DNA of 64,000 bases from Brevibacterium ravenspurgense (GTDB taxonomy: Bacteria; Actinomycetota; Actinomycetes; Actinomycetales; Brevibacteriaceae), in assembly GCF_001584615.1 (NCBI RefSeq), contig NZ_LQQC01000004.1:1-64000 (forward strand), written 5' to 3'. This document shows, piece after piece, positions 25,386-38,181 of this stretch. The translations under genes and the position numbers were made by a program. The notes below the pieces were generated by a model that ran no database searches, had not been told where the DNA came from, and was given only the letters and a program-made list of their open reading frames with translations. Position 1 is the first letter of the stretch. Every line of letters begins with the position of its first letter.

Positions 25386-26074
25386 TCGATGTCGAGGTCC
25401 CGCAGCAGCCGATCGAGTTCAGGATCTCCGGCCTGCTGAGACTCGGTCTGCTTTGTGGGGCGGGCGTTCTGCTGAGTGCCGGTCTTTCCAGCTGAGCCGA
25501 TGGCCCACGCCGCCAAGCATCCGCCGATGAGCCCGAACAGGTGGCCCTGCCACGACATCGAGGTGCCGCGCGGGATCAGACCGATGACCATCGACACTCC
25601 GTACAGGCCGGTCACAACGACCGCGACGGCAATGTAGATGACCTTGCGCAGCATGCCGCGGGCAAAAAGACCGCGCAGAACAAGGTAGCCGAAATAGCCG
25701 AACACAAGCCCGGAAGCGCCGACCGTGACGGTTCCTGGCCGGTTGACGAAGAACACCCCGAGCCCGCCGGCAAGGGCCGAGAGCACGGTGACGGTCGCAA
25801 AGCGCTTGGCGCCGTCAAAGGCGACGATGAGCCCCAGAATGAGGAACGGGACCGAGTTCGAAAACAGGTGGAACCAGCTGACGTGCACAAACGGCGATGT
25901 TGCAATTGCCCACAGGCTTGATGGACTCCACGCGCGCACCCCGAGGGCATGGACGGTGCTGGGTGCGACCGTGCTGATCACGCGCATAATCCACATGAGC
26001 GCGAGCATCACGACGGGGGCGAAGTAGTGCGCGGGGACCGTCAGGGTCACGCCGCGGGTCTGCTGTGAGCTCAT
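25382..26074 (-). CDS. Rhomboid-family intramembrane serine protease
   Basis: 230 residues, six membrane segments. The rhomboid catalytic dyad is present: Ser121 in TVGASGLVFGYFGY and His178 in SWQGHLFGLIGG. HVSWFHLFSNSVPFLILG in segment 2 is the conserved H/N region. The C-terminal ~45 residues are charged and soluble. Start: ATG at 26074 has GGAG four bases upstream; an ATG three codons earlier (26083) is possible. In mycobacteria the homologue sits in the clpS cluster; here it lies tail-to-tail with pth and divergent from mfd. Confidence 0.9.
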   Translation of the reverse strand: MSSQQTRGVTLTVPAHYFAPVVMLALMWIMRVISTVAPSTVHALGVRAWSPSSLWAIATSPFVHVSWFHLFSNSVPFLILGLIVAFDGAKRFATVTVLSALAGGLGVFFVNRPGTVTVGASGLVFGYFGYLVLRGLFARGMLRKVIYIAVAVVVTGLYGVSMVIGLIPRGTSMSWQGHLFGLIGGCLAAWAIGSAGKTGTQQNARPTKQTESQQAGDPELDRLLRDLDID

Positions 26075-26185
26075 GGGCTCCATGGTCTCAAAAACACATG
26101 AGAGCGCGCTGGGCCGGGAAGCGTCGAAGCTCGGCCGCTGGCTGGCTGCAAAGACCGGCCGAAAGAGCCCAGAACGCCGGGCGTT

Positions 26186-26191
26186 TAGACT
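26186..26191 (+). promoter_or_regulatory. -10 box TAGACT, leaderless start of mfd
   Basis: TAGACT ends 6 nt before the GTG at 26198, which is therefore preferred to the GTG two codons upstream at 26192. No ribosome-binding site. Confidence 0.65.
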
Positions 26192-26197
26192 GTGGGG

Positions 26198-29739
<3,542 letters not shown>

Positions 29740-29743
<4 letters not shown>

Positions 29744-30501
29744 CTCACGAGGCGCCGGAACCGGTTTCCTGGGATCCCGTGGATCCCGCTGGGCTCACCT
29801 TGGCCGAAGTGCTCAGCCTGCTGCGGGCGCGCTGCCCGTGGGCGGCTGAGCACACGCACGAAAGCCTTGCGCCGTTCCTGCTGGAGGAAACCTACGAACT
29901 GCTCGAGGCAATCGAGCAGCACAGCGAGGCCCGGAACGCGCACAGTCTTGCAGAGCTGAAAAAAGAACTCGGCGACGTTCTCTACCAGGTTCTGTTCCAC
30001 GCCGCTGTACTCGACGCACCTCAACCGCACAGCCAGCCGACGGGACAGGCAGTACAGCCGGTGGCCTTTGCCGAGGTTGAACAGCTGCTGAAAGACAAGA
30101 TCGTCCGCCGCCACCCGCACGTCTTCGAATCCACAGCACCGTGGACGCTCGAAGAAGTCGAAGACATGTATGAAAAGACAAAAGCCCGCGAACGGCAGGC
30201 CGAAGGAACACAGGCGGCAAAAAGCTCCTTCGATTCGCTTCCGCGAACCATGCCAGCACTGGCCCACGCTGCAGCCGTCGTCGACCGAGCCCAGCGGATG
30301 GGGTGGCAACTGCAGAACCCAGCCGGCACCTCGGCAGACAATCCAGCCGGCACCTCGGCAGAAGAAGAGCGGATCGGGAGGGAACTGCTCGACCTGGTGA
30401 CACAAGCCAGAAGCAGGGGAGTGGACCCCGAAAAAGCCCTGCGGCTGGCAACGGAAGCCGCCGAAGACGCCACACTGAGCCACAACGCTCATAAGCGTGG
30501 A

Positions 30502-30504
<3 letters not shown>
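29740..30504 (+). CDS. mazG: Nucleoside triphosphate pyrophosphohydrolase MazG
   Basis: 254 residues. A MazG all-alpha NTP-PPase with the EEx12-28EAxD-like metal site: LLEETYELLEAIE and LKKELGDVLYQVLFHA, plus RCPWAAEHTHESL at the N-terminus and KIVRRHPHVF. It hydrolyses damaged or canonical NTPs. Only one full domain is present. A tandem NPAGTSA(D/E) repeat in a linker carries two copies of the dispersed oligomer (30324-30333, 30348-30357). The ATG overlaps the mfd stop, and the same mfd-mazG-eno order is found in mycobacteria. The TAG stop forms part of the eno -10 box. Confidence 0.92.
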
Positions 30505-31842
<1,338 letters not shown>

Positions 31843-31910
31843 CCGGACTTCTGCCGGTCGGGTCTGCTGAGCTGGTTCTGCCCAGCCAGTGCCGCTGAAC
31901 CGGCCGGGGT

Positions 31911-31947
31911 GCGAGCGGGGTGTGGAAACACACCCCGCTCGCTTTTT
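31911..31947 (+). terminator. Strong intrinsic terminator after eno
   Basis: GCGAGCGGGGTGTG (31911-31924), GAAA loop, exact complement (31929-31942), then TTTTT. The remaining spacer 31948-32096 before the next gene shows nothing further that I can name. Confidence 0.93.
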
Positions 31948-32096
31948 GCGTGCCGCCGCTGCGGCTGCGGGTGCTTGCGGGTGTGGGCGAATGATTGCGA
32001 CACACCCCGACTGCTTCCCATAACATCCGGCACTGACACGGCACACTTGACTGTGTTCGTGCTTCTTCCCTTCCCCTACGCACGAATGAGGTGCAT

Positions 32097-32513
32097 ATGA
32101 GCAGCGCAGACAAACGTCGCACAAACCGCGGTTCCCGTTGGTCTGCGGCTCGTATTGCCGTCTTCTCGATCATCCTCGTGCTTCTGGCCGTCGGCTTCCT
32201 GCCGTCGGTCAGCGCGGGTGTTCGCCAGGCCCAGCAGATTCGGGCGCTGGAAAAGCAGAACAGCCAGACGCAAGAGGAAATCGACCAGCTGGAAAAGCGC
32301 CGCAAAGACTTCGATGACCCCGAGTACGTCAAGAAGCTCGCCCGGGAAAAGCACCTGTACGCAGAAGACGGCGAAACGCTGTATATCGTTGTCGATGAAG
32401 ACCGCGAAGACACTGCGGCAGGTCAGGCAAACAAGGGGCAGGTCGACAGGCCCTGGTATCAGGAACTGGCCGATTACATGTCGACAGTGGGAATGGCATC
32501 GGAGGATCAGTGA
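32097..32513 (+). CDS. Septum formation initiator family protein (DivIC/FtsB)
   Basis: 138 residues. Basic N-terminus, one membrane segment (about 18-38), then a coiled coil (about 43-72: QQIRALEKQNSQTQEEIDQL) and the conserved DDPEYVKKLAREKHLY block of FtsB/DivIC divisome proteins. The protein bridges FtsL and FtsQ at the septum. ATG at 32097 has GAGG upstream; a GTG two codons earlier is possible. The stop overlaps the next start (GTGA, 32510-32513). Position after eno equals that of mycobacterial Rv1024. Confidence 0.9.
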   Translation: MSSADKRRTNRGSRWSAARIAVFSIILVLLAVGFLPSVSAGVRQAQQIRALEKQNSQTQEEIDQLEKRRKDFDDPEYVKKLAREKHLYAEDGETLYIVVDEDREDTAAGQANKGQVDRPWYQELADYMSTVGMASEDQ

Positions 32514-33010
32514 AGTTTTCAAGCTCGGAGCAGGACCGCGCGATCGTCGAAGAGCAGCTCGGCCGCTTTCCCCGCGGCATGCTGGGTGTTGCAGCCCGCT
32601 CGGTCACCGGCGAACCCCTCGTCGTGGCAACCGCGCCCAGACTGGAAGACGGAACGCCGTTCCCCACGGTGTACTACCTGACCCACCCCGACTACGTGCG
32701 CGAATGCTCCCGCCTGGAATCCAGCGGCATCATGACCGAATGGACCGCGCAGCTGTCTGAACTTCCCGAACTGGCTGACGCTTACCGTCTGGCACACCGC
32801 TTCTACCTGGAAGACCGTAGGCAGATCGGCCTGGACGCAGGCATCCCCGAGGTTGAGGAGATCAAGGACTTCTCCGCCGGCGGCATGCCCACCCGCATCA
32901 AGTGCCTGCACGCGCTCGTAGCCCACTCGCTTGCAGCCGGTCCGGGCATCAACCCGATCGGCGACCGCGCTCTGTCGCTCATGGAAAACGTTCCCGAGGT
33001 CGCTCGATGA
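32510..33010 (+). CDS. DUF501 family protein
   Basis: 166 residues, soluble, starting at the GTG overlapping the divIC-like stop. Family blocks: LGRFPRGMLGVAARS, PFPTVYYLTHPDYVRECSRLESSG, GGMPTRIKCLHALVAHSLA and GINPIGD. DUF501 proteins have no established function but are always placed between the divIC-like gene and ppx in actinobacteria. It overlaps ppx by ATGA (33007-33010). Confidence 0.9.
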   Translation: MKFSSSEQDRAIVEEQLGRFPRGMLGVAARSVTGEPLVVATAPRLEDGTPFPTVYYLTHPDYVRECSRLESSGIMTEWTAQLSELPELADAYRLAHRFYLEDRRQIGLDAGIPEVEEIKDFSAGGMPTRIKCLHALVAHSLAAGPGINPIGDRALSLMENVPEVAR

Positions 33011-33960
33011 CCCGCGCGGCAGCCGTTGACTGCGGCACTAACTCCATTCGCCTGCTCATCGCCGATGTCGAGGGCAACAATGTTGTCGACGTTGTGCGGT
33101 GCATGCGGATTGTGCGCTTGGGCCAGGGTGTTGACGCCACCGGACGGTTCGCTGACGAAGCACTCGAACGGGTTTTCACCGCGTGCGATGAATTCTCTGA
33201 ACTCATCCGCGAACACGGGCCCATGCCCGTCCGCTTTGCCGCGACATCTGCCAGCCGTGACGTAGGCAACCGCGATGAATTCTTTGCCGGGGTACAGCAG
33301 CGTCTGGGCATCACACCGGAAGTCATCAGCGGAAACGACGAGGCGGCGCTGAGCTTCCTCGGGGCGACCGCCGGTGTTGCTTCGCGCATCGACGGGGGAC
33401 TGCCCCAGCCGGTGCTCGTCATGGACCTCGGGGGAGGCTCCACTGAACTCGTTGTGGGCTCGGACACCGTTGACGGCGGGTACTCCATGAACATCGGCTG
33501 TGTCCGCATGACCGAGCGCCACATCACCTCGGACCCCGTGAGTGCCGAGAACATCGCTGCGATCGAAGCCGACGTCGACGCCGCTTTCGACGAGGCCGCC
33601 AAGCACGTTGACATTGCATCCGCGCGCGCCCTCGTGGGAGTTGCAGGCACCATCACCACGATCACTGCGGCCGCACTCGGCCTCGAGGCATACCAGCCGG
33701 ACGTCATCCACGGGGCTCAGCTCAGTCGCGAACAAGCAGACCGGGCGGTACAGGACCTGCTTTCTGCCACCTCGGCCGCCCGTGCACAGCTGCCCTACAT
33801 GCACCCGGGACGCGTCGACGTGATCGTCGGCGGCGCGATTGTCTATCGCCGTCTGGTCCACCGGATCGAACAGGCGGTCGGCCACAGCATTCCGCTGATC
33901 ACCTCGGAAGCAGACATCCTCGACGGCATCGCCATCGACTTGGCACAGCGAACGGCCTGA
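33007..33960 (+). CDS. ppx: Exopolyphosphatase / guanosine pentaphosphatase (Ppx/GppA)
   Basis: 317 residues, the short single-module form. ASKHA-fold phosphohydrolase: AAVDCGTNSIRLLIAD (phosphate-1), FAATSASRDVGNRDEFF, MDLGGGSTELVVG (phosphate-2) and GVAGTITTITAAALGL (adenosine-like motif). It degrades polyphosphate or (p)ppGpp-type pentaphosphate. The ATG overlaps the DUF501 stop. The window also encodes Ppk2 at 37205, so polyphosphate-linked enzymes occur twice. Confidence 0.93.
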   Translation: MTRAAAVDCGTNSIRLLIADVEGNNVVDVVRCMRIVRLGQGVDATGRFADEALERVFTACDEFSELIREHGPMPVRFAATSASRDVGNRDEFFAGVQQRLGITPEVISGNDEAALSFLGATAGVASRIDGGLPQPVLVMDLGGGSTELVVGSDTVDGGYSMNIGCVRMTERHITSDPVSAENIAAIEADVDAAFDEAAKHVDIASARALVGVAGTITTITAAALGLEAYQPDVIHGAQLSREQADRAVQDLLSATSAARAQLPYMHPGRVDVIVGGAIVYRRLVHRIEQAVGHSIPLITSEADILDGIAIDLAQRTA

Positions 33961-33962
33961 GA

Positions 33963-35216
33963 ATGCGGGCCCTGTCGCGTATGAAGCGCGCTGCGGCCAC
34001 GGCTGCTGTTGCCGCCGTGGTGCTCAGTGCCGGAACAGCGCAGCCGGCCGCTGCCATCGAACCCGGACCCGGCCAGTGGTTCGCTGACGACCTCGGCTTG
34101 GAAGAGGCGTGGAAAACCTCGACCGGCAAGGGCGTCAAAGTCGCCGTCATCGACTCCGGAACTGACGACAGCCACGAAAACCTCAAGGGCCGCGTGGTCG
34201 ATGCAAAAGACTTTTCCGGGGCGAAGAAGGACGGCACGACACCCGTCGGGCCGCAGGAGACCATCCACCACGGAACCGCGGTCGCCGGTGTCATCGCCGG
34301 CACCGGAAAGGGCGTCGGACCGGTGGGTATCGCGCCGGATTCGCGCATTATGTCGGCGTCCATCTGGTTGGGCTCCGACACCCCTGACGAATCCGACAGC
34401 CGCGACCAGGCCGCCGACGCGGTCATCTGGGCTGCTGACAACGGCGCGAAGGTCATCAACATGTCCCTGGGCTGGGCTGATCCCGCCTGGCCCGAATCAT
34501 GGGACAAAGCGTTTATGCACGCCTACAAAAAGGACGTGCTCGTCATTGCGTGCGTTGGCAACGCCTCGCAGGGTGCTGAACGCGTGTGGTCACCGGCCAC
34601 GGTACCCGGTGTCATCGGAGTCGGCGGTGTCGGCCGCGATGGAAAAGTCGACGAACAGTCCTCAGCACCCGGTGTTGACGTTGACCTCATGGCACCCTCT
34701 CAGGGCATTCCCGTCCCACTGACCGGCGGCAGCTACGGAACCGCCGAAGGGTGCTCTTTCGCCGCACCGATCGTCGCCGGAACCGCAGCACTCATTCGCT
34801 CAGCGCACCCCGACTACACGGCCGACCAGACCGCCGAAGCACTGCGTTCGACCGCCACGGCCGTAAAAGACCACGACGGTGTGACAAACGGCGATGACTT
34901 CGACACGACCGTCGGCTACGGCCGCATCCGCCCCGTCGAAGCGCTCAAAGCCAACATCGACAAGGCCCCGTCAGCAGAAAAAGCGCTCACCGACTGGATT
35001 CACATGCACAGGCGGGCCGAAACCAAACCTGAGCAGCAGGAAGAGGCGGGCTCCACCTCGGGCCCGGAAACCCATGCCGCCGGCACCCTGACAGAAGCTG
35101 AAGCCCGAGGTGCTCGCAGCGGTCCCGCGGTTTTCACCATCCTGCTTGCCGGCGCCGCTGTGACCGCCGGAATCGGCGTGGGCAGGCGGTTGCGCAACCG
35201 TGGTCGCAATCACTAA
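33963..35216 (+). CDS. Mycosin-like membrane-anchored subtilisin (S8 peptidase), ESX-less
   Basis: 417 residues. Signal peptide (1-~31, AAAIEPG cleavage region), subtilase domain with catalytic Asp64 (VAVIDSGTDD), His103 (HHGTAVAGVIAGTG) and Ser265 in GCSFAAPIVAGTAAL (Cys replaces the usual Thr before Ser), oxyanion Asn200 in GNAS. A Glu-rich linker, one C-terminal membrane helix (about 384-408) and a basic tail follow, the mycosin (MycP) layout. No EsxA/B, EccC or other type VII genes are near. It starts 2 bp after ppx, so it is in the divIC-DUF501-ppx operon, suggesting an envelope or division role. Confidence 0.88.
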   Translation: MRALSRMKRAAATAAVAAVVLSAGTAQPAAAIEPGPGQWFADDLGLEEAWKTSTGKGVKVAVIDSGTDDSHENLKGRVVDAKDFSGAKKDGTTPVGPQETIHHGTAVAGVIAGTGKGVGPVGIAPDSRIMSASIWLGSDTPDESDSRDQAADAVIWAADNGAKVINMSLGWADPAWPESWDKAFMHAYKKDVLVIACVGNASQGAERVWSPATVPGVIGVGGVGRDGKVDEQSSAPGVDVDLMAPSQGIPVPLTGGSYGTAEGCSFAAPIVAGTAALIRSAHPDYTADQTAEALRSTATAVKDHDGVTNGDDFDTTVGYGRIRPVEALKANIDKAPSAEKALTDWIHMHRRAETKPEQQEEAGSTSGPETHAAGTLTEAEARGARSGPAVFTILLAGAAVTAGIGVGRRLRNRGRNH

Positions 35217-35228
35217 GACGTTTGGGTC

Positions 35229-35234
35229 TAGACT
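35229..35234 (+). promoter_or_regulatory. -10 box TAGACT, leaderless start of ndh
   Basis: TAGACT ends 6 nt before ATG 35241. The intervening GGGGGT is not a credible ribosome-binding site at that distance. Confidence 0.65.
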
Positions 35235-35240
35235 GGGGGT

Positions 35241-36599
35241 ATGGCTTTGATTCGCAACAGCAAACTACGTCCTCGTATCCTCATCGTCGGCGGTGGCTAC
35301 CTGGGTCTCGTCACAGCCCAGAACCTCCTGAAGAACCTCGGTCGCGGAGAAGCAACCGTCACCGTCGTCGACCCGAACCCGTACATGACGTACGCGCCGT
35401 TCCTGCCGGAAGTTGCCGGCGGTTCGATTGAAGCGCGCCACGCCATTGTTCCGCTGCGCCGCAACCTCAAGGGCGCAGAGGTCGTCATCGGCTCGGTTCG
35501 CAACATCAACCACGCTGAAAAGTTCGTCACCATCGAACCCGAAGGTGACGAAGCGTTCGAACTCGACTACGACTACATCGTGCTGGCCGCAGGTGCCGTC
35601 GCTCGCGCCCTGCCGATTCCGGGTCTGGCTGACGAAGCCATCGGACTCAAGCGGATCGAAGAAGCAGTCGCACTGCGCGACCACGTGCTCAACCGCCTTG
35701 ACGAAGCTGCTCTCATGGAAGACGACGAAGAGCGCCGCAAGGCTCTGACCTTCGTGTTCGTCGGCGGTGGCTTCGCAGGCATCGAAGCCCTCGCAGAACT
35801 CGAAGACATGGTCCGTGCGGGTGTTCGCGAACGCGAAACCCTCACCGACGCCGACGTGCGCTTCGTGCTTGTTGAAGCCATGCCGCGCGTCATGCCGGAA
35901 GTCGGCGAAGCTCAGGCCCGCTGGGTTGTCGACCACCTGCGCAGCCGCGGCATCGACGTCTACCTCGAAACCTTCCTGGAAGACTGCACCGACAAGGTCT
36001 GCAAGCTCTCCAACGGCGAACAGTTCACCGCTGACACCATCGTGTGGAACGCCGGTGTCAAGGCCAACCCGGTCCTCGTCGACTCCGACCTTCCGCTGGA
36101 CGACCGCGGCCGCGTGACGGTTCGCGCCGACCTGCGCGTCGAAGATGAAAACGGTGTTGTCGAAGGCGCATGGGCTGCCGGTGACAACGCCGCTGTTCCG
36201 GACCTCACCGGTGACGGCCCCGGCGGCTTCTGCGTGCCGAACGCTCAGCACGCCGTCCGCCAGGCTCCGGTTCTGGCCGCAAACCTGCTGGCTTCGCTGC
36301 GCGGCGAAACCGAATTCAAGCAGTACTACCACAAGTCGCTCGGCGTTGTTGCCGGCATGGGCCTGTGGAAGGGTGTTTCGCAGATGGGCAAGACCGAACT
36401 GCGCGGACCCATTGCCTGGGCTATGCACCGTGCCTACCACGGCTACGCCATCCCGACCGTCGACCGCAAGGTCCGCGTGTTCGTCAACTGGGGCCTCAAC
36501 CTGGTTCTCGGCCGCGACCTCACCCCGGTCAAGGACCTCGACGTGCCGCGCAAGAACTTCGTCGAAGCAGCCAACTCAAAGCCTGCACCGAAGAAGTGA
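35241..36599 (+). CDS. ndh: Type II NADH:quinone oxidoreductase
   Basis: 452 residues. Monotopic, non-proton-pumping NADH dehydrogenase of the respiratory chain. FAD-binding GGGYLGL (17-23), NADH-binding VFVGGGFAGIE (about 170-180), AAGDNAAVPD (FAD) and the quinone-site region FCVPNAQHAVRQAP. The C-terminal ~60 residues (FVNWGLNLVLGRDLTPVKDL) are amphipathic for membrane attachment. No Nuo complex I genes are in the window. Its own leaderless promoter and a downstream terminator make it a single-gene transcript. Confidence 0.95.
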   Translation: MALIRNSKLRPRILIVGGGYLGLVTAQNLLKNLGRGEATVTVVDPNPYMTYAPFLPEVAGGSIEARHAIVPLRRNLKGAEVVIGSVRNINHAEKFVTIEPEGDEAFELDYDYIVLAAGAVARALPIPGLADEAIGLKRIEEAVALRDHVLNRLDEAALMEDDEERRKALTFVFVGGGFAGIEALAELEDMVRAGVRERETLTDADVRFVLVEAMPRVMPEVGEAQARWVVDHLRSRGIDVYLETFLEDCTDKVCKLSNGEQFTADTIVWNAGVKANPVLVDSDLPLDDRGRVTVRADLRVEDENGVVEGAWAAGDNAAVPDLTGDGPGGFCVPNAQHAVRQAPVLAANLLASLRGETEFKQYYHKSLGVVAGMGLWKGVSQMGKTELRGPIAWAMHRAYHGYAIPTVDRKVRVFVNWGLNLVLGRDLTPVKDLDVPRKNFVEAANSKPAPKK

Positions 36600-36645
36600 C
36601 GCGCTGATCTGAAGGGCTGACAGCCAGCCTGCCTGATCACTCACG

Positions 36646-36684
36646 AGGCGGGGCCGCCGATTTCCGGTGGCCCCGCCTTATGTT
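36646..36684 (+). terminator. Terminator after ndh
   Basis: AGGCGGGGCC (36646-36655) pairs with GGCCCCGCCT (36669-36678) followed by TATGTTGTT. Confidence 0.8.
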
Positions 36685-36864
36685 GTTCCTAAGGCGCAGA
36701 ATCCGGCTAAGGGGTGTGGGGTGGTGGCTTGGCGGTGGGGCTCCGGTTGGCGGCAAAAACACCCGTTAGCCGGAATCCACCCGTTAGCCGCAAAAAGACT
36801 CCCGATAGCCGGAAAATGTCGCCGTAGAAGTTGTTCCTAAGGCGCAGAATCCGGCTACGGGGTG
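36682..36864. repeat. Direct and inverted repeat cluster beside tRNA-Leu
   Basis: A 28-bp sequence at 36682-36709 (starts GTTGTTCCTAAGGCGCAG, ends CCGGCTA) is repeated exactly at 36830-36857; with one mismatch the match extends to 35 bp. Between them are three further degenerate copies of the unit's end in inverted orientation (CCCGTTAGCCGGAAT, CCCGTTAGCCGCAAA, CCCGATAGCCGGAAA). No ORF. Possible small non-autonomous element or recombination site. Confidence 0.85.
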
Positions 36865-36894
36865 GGTGCGTACGCGCTGTGTGGGCAGAAAAAG

Positions 36895-36968
36895 TCCCCC
36901 CAGTGGGACTCGAACCCACACTGAATCGATTTTAAGTCGACTGCCTCTGCCGATTGGGCTATAGGGGG
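36895..36968 (-). tRNA. tRNA-Leu (anticodon UAA) with short variable loop
   Basis: A 74-nt cloverleaf on the minus strand: acceptor CCCCCTA/TGGGGGG, D arm GCC...GGC with a GG-containing loop, anticodon stem GTCGA/TCGAT, loop CTTAAAA (anticodon TAA), T arm GTGGG-TTCGAGT-CCCAC and discriminator A. The anticodon reads UUA/UUG leucine codons, but the variable region is only 5 nt (TCAGT), a class I shape, whereas leucine tRNAs normally have a long variable arm. CCA is not encoded. Confidence 0.88.
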
Positions 36969-37204
36969 AGTGGTGCAGATGCTGGCCGAAAACGTGCTCG
37001 AACAGCCCCTCGAGCTTAGCAGGACTGCGCCGCGGAAGGCGGAATCAGTGCCGGGTGCCCAGAGCAAGAATCTGCAGCTCCCTGACCCCTACCGCCCATC
37101 CGCGCCCATCCGCCGAACCTTCAACAGCAGCAATCTGTGCGCCAGTTCATCTCGTGTCAATCTCGGTGCGTAAAGTGGAAAGAGAAGCAAGTTAAGGAGC
37201 CTGT
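36969..37204. other. Spacer between tRNA-Leu and ppk2
   Basis: This 236-bp spacer carries the tRNA-Leu promoter on the minus strand and the ppk2 promoter on the plus strand. TAAAGT near 37168 is a possible -10 for ppk2. No gene or repeat is supported. Confidence 0.5.
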
Positions 37205-38107
37205 ATGCACCCCCACCCAAAAGAAAACCTGCGCGAATACATCGACAAACTCCGCACGGAGGGCTACACGGTTGTAGACGGGCACACTCCTGACCCGCAC
37301 CTCATCAGCCCTGACGGCAAAGCCGTTGAAACCTGGCGCGAAGGCTACCCGTACGACACCCTCATGGACCGGGAAGCCTACGAAATCGAGAAGTACAAGC
37401 TGCAGATCGAACTTCTGAAGTACCAGTACTTCGCCGAAGACAACGGCCTGCGCAACGTCATTGTGTTCGAGGGCCGTGACGCTGCCGGCAAGGGCGGAAC
37501 CATTAAGCGCTTCACGGAGCACCTCAACCCGCGTTCAGCTCGCATCGTGGCGCTGGCTAAGCCGACAGAAGAAGAATCCGGCCAGTGGTACTTCCAGCGC
37601 TACGTGCAGCACCTGCCCACGCGCGGTGAGATCGTCATGTTCGACCGCTCCTGGTACAACCGCGCCAATGTTGAGCGCGTCATGGGCTTCTGCACTGACG
37701 ACCAGTACGAGGTCTTCATGCGCCAGGCCCCGGAGTTCGAACGCATGCTCGTTGAGGCTGGCATCCACCTGACGAAGTTCTGGTTCTCCGTGACGGAAGC
37801 CGAACAGCGCACCCGCTTTGCCATCCGCCAGATCGACCCCGTGCGCCAGTGGAAACTGTCACCCATGGACCTCGAATCGCTGGGCCGCTGGGATGACTAC
37901 ACGGAAGCGAAAGAACAGACGTTCCTGCGCACCGACACCGATCACGCCCCGTGGATCTCGGTGAAGTCCAACGACAAGAAGCGGGCCCGGCTCAACGCCA
38001 TGCGCTACTTCCTCAACACGGTCGAATACGACGACAAGGACACCAGCGTCGTCTACGAACCGGATGCCAACATCGTGATGCGCGGCATCGAAGCCGTCGG
38101 CGACTGA
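37205..38107 (+). CDS. ppk2: Polyphosphate kinase 2 (PPK2 class I)
   Basis: 300 residues, single PPK2 domain. It transfers phosphate between polyphosphate and nucleoside diphosphates, usually making GTP or ATP from polyP. Walker A GRDAAGKGGT (90-99), FDRSWYNRANVERVMGF (Walker B/lid) and KFWFSVTEAEQRTRF then RQWKLSPMDLES match the family. AAGGAG precedes the ATG. Flanked by its own terminator (38126). Confidence 0.94.
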   Translation: MHPHPKENLREYIDKLRTEGYTVVDGHTPDPHLISPDGKAVETWREGYPYDTLMDREAYEIEKYKLQIELLKYQYFAEDNGLRNVIVFEGRDAAGKGGTIKRFTEHLNPRSARIVALAKPTEEESGQWYFQRYVQHLPTRGEIVMFDRSWYNRANVERVMGFCTDDQYEVFMRQAPEFERMLVEAGIHLTKFWFSVTEAEQRTRFAIRQIDPVRQWKLSPMDLESLGRWDDYTEAKEQTFLRTDTDHAPWISVKSNDKKRARLNAMRYFLNTVEYDDKDTSVVYEPDANIVMRGIEAVGD

Positions 38108-38125
38108 CGCCTGACCGCAGAACAC

Positions 38126-38168
38126 ACGAGGCGGGGCTGGAGAAATCTCCAGCCCCGCCTCGTTATGT
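38126..38168. terminator. Bidirectional terminator between ppk2 and DUF1461-type gene
   Basis: 18-bp perfect arms (38126-38143 and 38146-38163, ACGAGGCGGGGCTGGAGA on the left) with a 2-nt nominal loop, followed by TATGTGG. It lies between convergent stops at 38107 and 38182. Confidence 0.85.
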
Positions 38169-38181
38169 GGTCGCCTGAGGA

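Noticed and set aside
30324-30357. Replication slippage alone as explanation for the MazG NPAGTSA repeat
   Set aside because: It explains the two local copies but not the 10 other copies of the same 10-mer across the window; kept as part of the oligomer finding.
36682-36864. CRISPR array
   Set aside because: Only two exact repeats, 148 bp apart, with degenerate inverted copies between, and no cas genes.
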